Origin: Dryobates pubescens
Taxonomy: Eukaryota; Chordata; Aves; Piciformes; Picidae
Reading direction: 5' to 3'
Assembly (NCBI RefSeq): GCF_014839835.1
Contig: NC_071646.1
Coordinates: forward strand, 4,650,001-4,714,000
DNA: 64,000 bases
In this document: one piece after another, positions 11,163 to 23,100 of the stretch
Numbering within the stretch: position 1 is the first letter of the stretch
Layout of the letters: every line of letters starts with the position of its first letter
Notes under the pieces: generated by a model
Seen by the model: only the letters and a program-made list of their open reading frames with translations
Told to the model about the DNA's origin: nothing
Databases searched by the model: none
Position numbers and translations under genes: made by a program

Positions 11163-14100
11163 CTAAATGTCCCATGCTGGTGGTGGGTTTCTTGGTCCTT
11201 TAGGCTTTAAAAATCGATTTGCAAAGGCTAGAAAGAAATTATTACTTATTTTTTTTAATGCAACACATTTTGTACATGATAGGATGTTAGTTGGAGATGG
11301 CCCTAAATATGGTGTTTGAAGACGTTTGGAATTTCAGTTCTTGGAGATAGAATAGAATAGCATAGAATAGCATAGACCAGGTTGAAAGAGACCTTTGAGA
11401 TCATCACATCCAACCTATTATCCAACACCATCTAATCAACTAAACCATGCAACCAAGCAGCCTATCAAGTCTCCTCCTAAACACCTCCAATGATGGTGAC
11501 TCCACCACCTCCCCATTCCAATGTGCAATCACTCTCTCTGTGTGGAATTTCTTCCTACCCTCCTGCCTAAACCTCCCCTGGCACAGCTTGAGACTGTGTC
11601 CTCTTGTCCTGGTGCTGCTTGCCTGGGAGAAGAGACCAACCTCCACCTGTCTACAACTTCCCTTCAGGAGGCTTAAAAGCAACATCCTGTAGCTGTAAGT
11701 CAACTGGTGCCAAACCAGTCCATGGGTGTATCTGTCTGACCATTATAGATCAATATCAAGATAACTGGATTTTATGCCTAGTCTTACAAATGACTCTGTC
11801 AGAGGAATTTCAAGTGGAAAACCCCAGGATTTCTCCTCTGCTGTGTGACACAAGATAAGCAGCAGCCTAGTGGTGATGCTACAGCTTCGTCTTATTGCTG
11901 TCTCTGTTGCCACATGAAGGCTTTGGACACAGGAAAGCCAAGCACATGCTTCTAGCACTTCACACACTGAGAAATGTTTGTTTCAGTTTAGTGTTTTCCA
12001 TCCTTGTTCTTTCAGCTATTGGTAAATAAAGTTGTGACTATGTAAAAACTACTAAGTGTTACCTGGAAGGTTTGTTCAGCCCGGGACCTGTGTTTAGGCT
12101 TTCGGCAAACACCTAACTCTTACCCCAAAACTTGAAGGGAGGAACATACCAAAGTTAAGGAGAGATCTCGACTGGTTTGTCAGGGCAGGTTCTGATGGTT
12201 TTTTCAGTGAGAGTGGGACACACATGCCTAGAAATAAAGAATGTAAAGAATTTAAAGGCTGGGGCAGCTCCTCACTGTAGTGACTCTGGTGAGCTGGCCT
12301 CAGGCACAGAAGAGCACTTGGTGCCCTGTGCACCTTGTCAGTGGGCACGAGTGCTGCTGCAGCACCAGGCTGTGAGGGCTCTCCAGCAAGCAGAGCCTGG
12401 GTGCCACCAGCTTTGGTGTCATCTACTCATAGCAGGGAGCGAGGCTGGCACTGCAGCACAACCCACAGAAAAGGTGTTTGCTCAGGAGTGCTTTGAATAG
12501 ATTTTAGTAGTGCTGCTTTCAAGATAAGCATTTTAATTGTTAGATCAAAGGGAACTTGGTGAGGAACTCCTTATTTATGCTCTAAATAGACTGGGCAGAA
12601 CCCAGAATGAGGCTCACATTCCCCACACAACACTGTCCCCCAGTCCTAGAGTGTTTGTCCCACAACCCTAGCTGGAATAACCTGAAGAATTTGGATGTGG
12701 GCACACCGGGTCTGTCCCCAAGGCACCAGAGGGCGTTACAGGAGAACCACATCATCCTTAGGATGCTCCTAAAGACCCATTGCTGTACAGATGAGGTGGT
12801 GCTCCACAGGCCAGCACAGCCTTGCCCCAAGGCTGGCAGACCTGCTGGGTGTTCCCATCTGACAGGTTCAGGCTCTGGAAAATTCAGTCCCACATATTTC
12901 TGTATATAGTTGCTTAAAGCCATCAGGGAGAGAGCACATTAGCCTGGAAGACTTACTCTTTCTCACGTTTTTCAGTATTTTCAAGCTCTGTAGAAGGGAA
13001 AAAAAAAATACTAAGAAGGCTTGTTGGGAAATAAAAAGCAGCAAGCAGCAGACCAGCTGCTGCAATAAAGAGAACCCACTGACAAATAGACACGTGCCAC
13101 ATCTCATGAGAGGCATCCTGCCCAGCAGCTGAGACTGAAATGCAAACTTCACCATTCACTTTGTGCCTGGCTTTTTTCCAGCCAGCCCAAATGCCTCCAG
13201 TTTGTCTTGTTCCTGCTGTTTTCCTCAAATGCTTTTCTGCTCAACCCTAACATCCTGAACTACAGTTGCTCATTATGAGGGCTAGCTAGGGGCCCAACAA
13301 AAGGAGGCTGGTGATGAGCAGAGTCTGTCCTACACCAGAATTCAGGCTCCACTCAAGCCACTTTTTGCCAGAGGAGCTGGCACTGTGGGTGGAGGGAGTG
13401 CCAAGGCCTGACCCTTCAGAGGGGTATGGCTGTGTTGCTGCTCTTAGTGCAGCTGTGCCTTTGTGTGCACTTCTACAGAGTGTTTTTATTAGTCTTGTTT
13501 CCATGCCCTAAATACAAGTGGTCTCAAAGCAGATAGTTTTCACAAGGGGAGCAGGGAGAAGGCAAGGATAGCTGTGGTTGAAACGATCTCTTCTCCTCAC
13601 CCCTGCTTTTTTAGCTTTGGTCTTGTTTCTTTTACCTTACTTCTCTTGAAGCATTTTGCAGGCTCTTTGGACGATGTTTCCAAAGTGTTGTTCTCCAGGC
13701 CTGCAGGACTCCTTGTAGGGCTCCTTGCAGCAGGCTGCAGACCTGGGAAGGTACATCACAACATTTGCAGTGGTCATTTGAGAGTCCTCCTGCTTTTTTT
13801 TCTTTTTCCTAAGCACTTTGATGTTGCTTTTTATTTCCTCTAGTGCATCACTTCTAGAAATCTCCAGCAGGACCCCCAGTTGGGTTTAGAATAGAATAGA
13901 ATAGAATAGAATAGAATAGAATAGAATAGAATAGAATAGAATAGAATAGAATTAACCAGGTTGGAAGAGATCTTTGAGATCAAGTCCAACCTATCACCCA
14001 ACACCATCTAATCAACTAAACCATGGCACCAAGCACCCCATCCAGTCTCTTCCTACACACCTCCAGTGATGGGGACTCCACCACCTCCCTGAGCAGCATA

Positions 14101-17100
14101 TTCCAATGGTCAATCTCTCTTTCTATGAAGAACTTCTTCCTAACATCCAGTCTAAACCTCCCCTGGCACAGCTTGAGACTGTGTCCTCTTGTTCTGGTGG
14201 TGGTTGCCTGGGAGAAGAGACCAAGCCCCACCTGTCTACAGCCTCCCTTCAGGGAGTTGTAGAGAGCAAGAAGGTCTCTCCTGAGCCTCCTCTTCTGCAG
14301 GCTAAGCAACCCCAGCTCCCTCAGCCTCTCCTCACAGGGCTGTGCCCCAGACCCCTCCCCAGCTTTGTTGCCCTTCTTTGGACACCTTCCAGCATCTCAA
14401 CCTCTTTCCTGACCTGAGGAGCCCAGAACTGGACACAGGACTCAAGGTGTGACCTAACCAGTGCTGAGCACAGGGCAGAATGACCTCCCTGCTCCTGCTG
14501 GCCACACTGTTCCTGACACAGGCCAGGATGCCATTGGCCTTCTTGGCCACCTGGGCACACTGCTGGCTCATGTTCATCCTACTATCAACCAGTACCCCCA
14601 CGTCCCTTTCTGCCTGGCCGCTCTGCAGCCACTCTGACCCCAGCCTGTAGCACTGCATGGGGTTGTTTACTTCCTTTATATCTGCTGAACTTCCCCCACA
14701 GTTAAGTCCTGAAGCACCACTGTTGGTAATGCTTTGAACAAATGGGCCATGATCTAGGTGTAAGCACAAAATCTCAGTTATGTGCTGAGAAAATAACTCA
14801 TCACTTACTTGCTGCATCAGCAAGAACAAATGACTCCGGGGTTCTTGCAGGAAGCGGGGGAGGAGAGTTAGAGCGATCCCGAGCTGTCTCTAACAAAGCA
14901 GAGATAAAGGAGTTGGTTACCTAGTTTTAGAGAAATAAATACATATATATACACCAGTTCACTGAGAGGGCCTCAGCTCTCTAAGCAGCACAGGTCAGTG
15001 GTCTCGAAGGACACACACAACATCGCAGCACAAGATGTGACAATCCTCAGCCTGAGAAGGCTGCCACAAGCACCCTCATGGACAGGGTGAGGCAAGAGCT
15101 CATTAGGAAACATCAAGCACTCAGTTCACTGCCTACAGAACCGTCTGCTTCTGCTCAGAAAGGTATAGTTGCAGAACTATTTAGCAACAGGATACTTCCA
15201 TTGGACTGAGCACACACCCTAAAGACATTTACTAAGTATGGTAAAGCAGCCTCAGGAAAAAGCAGACTCAGTTCCAAAGAGAGTTCATCCCAGCATTAAA
15301 CTTGTACCTGTTTGTGGGCTCCAAAGCTTCACACTCTGGAAATAAAAACACAAAGAGGGCATTTAAAATTCCTCCAACCAAAAGGCTTTCTCCTGCACGC
15401 AGAGGAGGAAATGATTCTTTGTGCAAACCTCCTGCCACACACAGCTCCATGCTCAGGTAGTAGAAGATAGAGTTACACCTGATTGTTTCACTTTACAAAG
15501 CTGTAATTCAACTGTGTGGTGATCAAGAGATGCTGAACATTTTGTTCAGCTCCTGTCTGTTCCACAGGGAGGTGAGAACCTCAGCTACCACTAACTTCCT
15601 GCCATTATCCTGATCTAAACAGCAGCAATACTTTTACTCCCTTGTGTTGGATTTAGAACCTCCCCAAAAATAATGTTTGGAGTAAAGTAGATATTGAGAA
15701 GGAGGAGCTTGACAGAGACAACATTTTACTCCCAGTCCTGATCCCTGAAATATTTTGTGGAAGGTAGACAGTGCCAAAATCAAAGACTCACAGAAAGGCT
15801 TAGGTTGGAAGGATTCTCAGAGATCATCTACTCCAACCTCCCCATCATGGGCAGGGACACCTCTCAACTAGACTCAGCTGCTCAAGACCTCATCCAACCT
15901 GGCCTTGAACACCCCAAGGGAGGAGGCATCCACAGCCTCCCTAGGCAGCCTTTTTCACCACCCTTGTGCTGAAGAACTTCTTCCTAGGGTCCAGTCTAAA
16001 CCTGCTCTCCCTCAGTTTCAAACCATTTCTCCTTGTCCTATTGCTGGACACCCTTATGAGGAGTCCCTCAAAGAGTGTTTTTCATGGAAGGAAACACGAT
16101 GAGGAAACTGGCACAGTGGTAGTGCTGGAGGAGAGATAAAAAGCCACTTACTTACCTTACATGGTCTCAGTCTCACCGAGTCGTTAAACACCTTTGAGTG
16201 AGACTCCCCACTCCACTCCAGGGAGGTTCTGATATTTGTACTGCTGGCTGGAAGCTGGAAATCAGAAGCAGCCAGAGGAAATTGCCCTAGAAACGACGAA
16301 CACAAAGGAGGTCATTTCTCATGCCAGGCAGCCAGAGCAGAGGCACAGCCAGGTGCTCTGACACCACACAACCATGGGAAGAGCCCTCAGAGCACTTCTC
16401 AGTCCCTGCTGTGGGAGATGCACCTACCAGACTCACTGGTGACAATGAAGGACTCCGGGGTTCGCTCGGGCAGGGGTGGAGGATCCTCATCCTCTGTCTG
16501 TGGCAGGGTGGCTGCTTGGGAAGACAGGGACAGATTAGCCACACGGCAGAGCACAGCAGGACTGCAGACCTCTCTAGGGACTCAGAGCTGGCTGCTCTTG
16601 CCCACCTGCACACCAGAGGTGTTGGTTAAACACCTCTAAACCAGTTAACAATCCAAGTGGTGCTCAGCACCAGTTCACGGGCTGCTATGCACCTGGCCCT
16701 GAGGGCAGACTTCCAGCAGCAGAATTCCCACTGCAGAGGCAGTGACGAGCACACCCCCAGCACTCAGCCAAGTGGTGCCATAACTGCACAGCTCCTGCTG
16801 CAACTCCTGCAACTTCCAAGAGCATCCAGCTTGCTTTTGTGGCATTGAACCCTAAAGGGCAGGAGCAGGACAAAGCTGATCAAATGCCAAAGCTGCAGAC
16901 AATGGGAAATACCTGACTGGACCAGGACTGACCACATCAAGGAGTAATTCTGCCTTCTTCATGTGGCAGGTGCTGGCTTTAAGGTTACAGATCTGGGCAA
17001 AACAATAATGTTGAAGTCCTGGTTCTCCCAGTCCCAATGGGATATCAGCACCTCCCTGCATGATACTCTACAGAAAGGACTGGGGTATGACCTTGGAACT

Positions 17101-20100
17101 AGATCCTTAGAGAAAACCCTTTCTGGGAGCTTTTTGTATGCTTCTTAGAGCAGCCTCTTTTAAGAGCTGATCAGCACCAGCCTCTGTCTTCCTGTGAGCA
17201 CTACTCTGAGGTGACCCAGAGCAGCTGTATTGTGCAAAACCAAAAATTATGCTGTGCTAAAAATGCTGTTTATTTTTGTGGGAAAAATTTAAGGCAGGAT
17301 GGAACAAGCATGAGGATGAAACCAACTGCTCCCTCAGCACAAGCCCTGAGGAGCAGCTACAACCCTGCCAGGACACCAAAAGCCAGCTCACCACTGCCTC
17401 CAGCATGCCACAATCCACAAGCCCAGCTTGACCCAGTGCAGCACCACTTACTCTGGGAAGAAGTCCTCTCATCTTTCAGTGGAGGAGCATGGTGGGACAC
17501 GGGGCTGGGCAGTGAGGAGCTGGCCACGGCAGGCTGCAGAGGGGCACGGAGAGCAGAAGAAGAGGGAAGAGCATCCTGCCCCTCCACAAAGCACTTGGCA
17601 AACACTGGGACCTCAGAGTCATCTGGAGAGAGGGGAGAGAAGTAAGGGTCTTCTGCTGACCAGCAGTAAGGGTGAGAACATTGCCCATGGTTCTTGCTGC
17701 TTGGGGGGTCGTTCTCTTCTGGGCTTGAGTGGTTCCTCTCAAGAGGGGAAAATCCATCCTCCTTCTTCATCTGAAAGCTTGGGTGACAGGTGTGTGGCAG
17801 CTGTGAACTCCAAGCAGGCTTTGCATCCCTTCCATCCCACTCCTGGCCTGCTCCCCACTGTGCCAGCACAAACGGCGTCGATGCAGTCCGTGTCAGGGGC
17901 ACTCTGCCACCAGGCCCTCTCCTGCCTGCTCGCTTCGGCTCCGGACTCAGAAGCTTAGGAGAGATGCTGCTGAACTCCAGGCTGTGGTGTTTCTGAAGAG
18001 CATTGCCATCATCCCACCTCTCAGCAGCAGCAGCTGCCTTCCTGCAGCTGCTGAAGTTCAGAGCTCCAAAGGAGATGGCCTGCCTGATGGCAGGGACACC
18101 ATGGCTGGAGCTGGTGTGTGTGCCCAGGGCAGCCGGCGAGGCCAGGGACGCTTTGCTTTGTACTGCCCGAGGAAGATGTTGGTGCACATCCTGTTCCTCC
18201 TGCTCTGAGCTGCAATAAAGCACCCTGATGTGAAGTCAAAGCTGTCTAGTACTCAGAAATTGCTGTTAGCTGCTAATGAAGCTCCCAGCATTGCCCCCAA
18301 GAGCAGAACCAGGAACACAGAGCCCGGTTCAGCCTCAGGCAGGGAGCACAGGGAAGGACTGAGCACCCTGATGCCCCAGTTGAACACTGTTGAACAGTGA
18401 GCATAGAAGACAGGCAAACGGCACCCTCAGTGCAGGCTATGCCAAAAAAAACCCCAGAAATTCTTTGTGGAAAGCAAACACTGGAACCAAGACATGCCCA
18501 CAGAAAGACTCCACACTGCCTGTGCTGGGAAGTTGGACTTTCTCAGGCTTGCTGTTCCTACAGCAAGAGGTCCTGGAATGACACATGCAGGTGACAGCAC
18601 CAGTCTGGGGACATCCTGTGGGGTGCACAGCTCCAGGGAGGGCTGAGACTGTCTCCACATGTGCAAACCTTTTCCTATACTGTCCAGTTCCTGTGTGAAG
18701 CTCTATGGAAGCCCAGCAGGAAACAGACCCAAGGGCAGAGGAGGGGACGAAATAGTGGCATGTAAGGAAGAGGCTAAGACTCAGTCTCAGAGACACAGCA
18801 GTGAGAAGAGCAGGAATTACGTTAGGAAAAAGAAGGCGAGAGTAAAGTGGGGCTCTAGAGAGGCTGCACATCCTGCTGCTAACTGAAATGCAGCATTCAA
18901 CCAGAACTGTGTCACAAAGCACACGTGAAAAATGCATCTTCCTGAGATCATGTGGGTGATTGAAAATGCTAAGCCAGGGGGGACCTGTGCCATGGCCTCA
19001 CCAGCTCAGTAATTGCAGCGAATAAATGTCTTCCACCAGAGTCAGAAGGGGCTTGGCTCCTGGATGCCTTGCTGGTACCTAGAGAAAGAAAAGTTTAGAG
19101 ACAGGAGCAAGGGGGAAGGGTGTGAAGAACACAAACATGCTATTTCAGGAGCTGGAATTTGTGCCAAATGCTTTTAATTATTGATACAGTTTGGAAATGA
19201 CAAACACCAACTTGACACACTGAGTTGGAGCTGACAGCTGAGGACAGAACCTCCTGAAAAGCAATTCCTGTCAGCACCTATTTGAAATGAGAGCCCAATG
19301 AGCTGTACAACCACCCAGCTGTCAAACACCTGCAAAACCTGCATGGACAGCTCTGCTTCAGGAGCCCAGGAGGGCATTCAGCCTGGCTGCTCAGGCACTG
19401 GTTTCAGGTGTGACACTTCAGCACAGACCATCCCCCATGCCAGAGGGCAGCAAGGATTAGGTGGGCGAGAGGTTTGGCCAGCAGCTACAAAACCACATCC
19501 GGACTTGAACGGTTTCCTGCCCTGTGTGTCACCTCCTCTTGCATCTCCTGTGCTCACAAACTGCCCACAAGACACAGAGAGACTCTTTCCAGCTCTATTC
19601 TCACTCAGCTCTGGCTTGGAGCATCCTGTAAATCCTATGGCAAAACTGAGGCACAAGTCCCTTTTCTCAAGTCTTTAGGCAAAAGCTTCTGTCAGTAAGC
19701 TCACAGTCAGCTTTCAGCCTTTGCCTGAGGAGGGCAGAGTGTTTACCTCAGCCAGATGGCAAACAGCTGCCCAGCAAAGGTAAGGTTCATGCCAGCACCC
19801 ACAGAAGAACATCAAGAGAAAAGAAAAGCTTAACCTTGGATTTTTCTTTTTTTTTTTTCCTTATGTTCCTGTTCATATCCAACTTCATATCAGGACCACA
19901 CTGGTTTTCCTCAGAGGTGTATCAGACCTGAAAGACTTTGCCATGTTTTTCACAAGCTATTTTAGGCTGCTCTCTCCCACAGCCAAGCTGTGATGTTAAT
20001 TACCTGGCTGGAATACCACCAGGTTGCAGACTAATGCTTCAGGCTGTTCCACTTTGTGCACCCAGGCTTCCTAACCCACACCAAGAGTCTCTGTTGCTCA

Positions 20101-23100
20101 CAAGCACTCCATGAAGACAGGTTTCCCTGGCACATCCACCTGGGAACAGCCACTACTGTAAAAAGTAAACCATCTAAAAGTGCATAGAAAATGGTTTTGA
20201 GACCAAAGGAAATTCAGCTCTCGCTTGGGGCCAAATTCATGGAGCCAAATTCAAGGGCAGAGCTGGATTCTCATGGGTTGATTTGAAAAGAGGCCCAGTT
20301 TGGCCATCAAAGGTAGCAGAAAACACGAGGATTCATTCCAGGTCTGCAGCAGAGGATAGAGTTTGAGTGCCAGAGGCTGCAAGAGGCAGTGCATCTAGCC
20401 TGGGGTCTTTTACCTGTGAAGGAGCAGACTCTGCCCGGTCATCAAGTGCTTTAATCTGCCTTTTGAAGAGCTCAATCACTGCATCATACACCAGCTCGTA
20501 CTGCTCCTGCATCCCAGAAAAACAAAGTGAGAGCCAGCACCTGCATACCTGTGCATGTTCTCCTGGTACCCAAATCCAGAACCCCTGAGAGAAGCTGCTG
20601 CTTCCTGGTCCATTGGCAGGGGAAATTCTCAGAAGAAGTAGAAGCCACAGCTTTCACAGGGGTCAGGCTGAGGGGTTTTTTTTTTGGGTGCACAAATGCT
20701 GTTCTGCATTGAGCTTCCTCTTCAGTCTATCTTGGCTGAGAAGAGTTCCCAGTTTATTTCCTGGACAGTGCCTTGTTTCACAGAGCAGGCATTTGATAAA
20801 TCAGACTGCAAGCACTACACTGTCCCAGCTGTCTGCAAGTCAGCTGCCAAAGTCCTTTCTGCAAAGTCATTCTTCTGTTCCGAGAAGAGACCTCACAGGA
20901 CATCTACATGCCCCAGTTCCCTGCAGCACAACTGCTCTGTGTCTCCTTTCTGCAAACCCCTCTGGGGAAGGCTGCAGTCCCAGGGTGGAGGCTCTGGCAG
21001 TTGGGGACATTTGCCCAGCATACCTTGGTCTGCACTATGCAAGGTCTCTGCGTGCGCATCTCCTGGATCAGACTGAAAATACTGAAGTTCACTGGAACAA
21101 TCTTGCAAGAGAGAGAAAATAAAATTTAAAACAAAACTTTGAAAAAAGGTTTAATTCCAAGCAGCTTCCAAGTTGTGATGTGGTTTAGAGCAGTGTTGGG
21201 AATTTGAGTCTGTGACTGAAAGGATTTTTAACAAAGGACCTGCTGAAAGTGCTGTGTTGCTATTAAGGAGCCATGTTGCCTCCTCCCTCCTGTCTGGCAC
21301 TCCACAGAAAAAATGCCAATTGGAGAGCAGCTCTGGTAGCAGCTGTGAGCAACACAAAGGACAGGTCCCTGATTCCCAGAACTGTAGGTTCAGAGAAGCT
21401 GCACTACAGAAAAGCAGCTGCTGCTCTGAGTGCCCCAAGGCCAGGGATGGCTTCACCTGAATTTTTCTGGAAGAGCCAGAGCAGAGCAAGGTGTTGGTTT
21501 GGAAACGCTGCATTCTGATGCTTCAGTGCAAAGAGACAGGTAGTATTAGTAAAGTTCTATTGAAGGCTGAAGGGCAGCATAGAGCCAGGCTTCCTGACTG
21601 GAAGGTCCTGCCAGAGGCAGGGCTCAGTCTTGTTGGTACAAGCATCAGGAGCTCTTCACGCTGAGGCGGGGAGGAAGCAATGGCAATGGTGAGCACATGG
21701 ATGCTGCAGAGCTTAAATAGAGAGAAGCAGCACAAACTGGCAATAGAGTATCAGTGGTTTGGCCACTGCCATTCTCCATTCATGGCTGCCATCTGAAATA
21801 ATCTGGGGTGAAAGGGAGAGTGAGGGCTCAGAGAAGACAAGGAAGAGCCAGAGAGCACACAGGCAGCCTCAGTGGCTGCGCTGACACTCACTCCATCCCT
21901 CAGCAGCTTCTGGGTGTAGTCGATGGCACAGATGACTCCTGTCCTCCCGCAGCCAGCACTGCAAAGACAGTCACAGCAGGTTGCTAGCAGAGGTCAGAGG
22001 CTGGGCACGCTGTATTTTTTGCCAAGGGTATCTGAGAAGGGTCCTCAGCCACCTGTCACACTGCAGAGGCACACAGTGGCCTTCCTGCTCTTGCTGCGGC
22101 TTCACCCACCCCTCCTGAAGTTCTGCCTTCCCACAGCTCTGCTGCAGGCTGGAGGGCACATCTGCTGCTGCTGCTGCCCACAGACCTCAGTCCTCCTGTG
22201 GTGACTCCCAGCCCACACGTGGTCATGCCCACTGGTGGTGGTCCCTTAATTACATGTGCTACTTTTGGCATGCTGCTACCCATCTCCTTTCCTGCCACCC
22301 AGCCACACTAGCAAGGCTGTCCTCAGAGGACACCTTTGTCTTAGGACTTCCTAAGGAGAGGAGCTGGGCTGCAGGCTTGTGCTGGCTGCCACCACCCATG
22401 GGAATTGAGAGCTGGGGAGGACCCAGCAGCCCTACCCCACTGTGACCAGCTCACCTACCTGCAGTGGATGCAGAGAGGGACACTGTCATCAGGCTGGTAG
22501 CAGCGAATCTCACTGGTGAGCTCCAGGATGGGGTCAATGGATGAGGGGATGTCATGGTCTGGCCAGTTCCTATAGTGGAACTGGTGGACAGTCCGGGTTT
22601 CCTGCAAGAGGAGATGAGCACTGGCAAGGGGATGCTGCTGCAGCTACCACAGGCACAGACTGGGATATCAGCATGGCCAGGGGAAGCTGGCATGCTGCAG
22701 CCAGATCCAGTGCCCTTCCGTGTTGGTAAGCAAAGGTTTGAGGTGCAGCTTGCAGCTCTTCTTGCTGTTTTATTACATCGCTACTGTCACCTGTGTTGGC
22801 CTCACTTTACCCAGGGTCTGACTTGCCACAACTGACAGCTTCAGAAATTGTCTGGAGTTCATTTTTACCTTTCTTTGCTCCTTCAGCTACCTTCAAATCT
22901 AAACTAATGGGCTGAGCAGCACAAATTGTCTGCACAAAGCGTGCCACCATGGCTTGTCTGACAGAGCTGAGCGATTCACGTTTCCTGTCCTGCCCTTCCC
23001 CGCTTACCTCATTCAGGGTCACCTTTAAAGTCCTGATCACGTACTCATTTCTCTGCTCTTCAGCTTCCTGCAGAACAAGAAGTCAGAGTCACCTTTGCTG

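Noticed and set aside
17428-17958. A 176-codon plus-strand frame
   Set aside because: It is antisense to PTPN22 exon 13, whose frame and splice phases fit the family.
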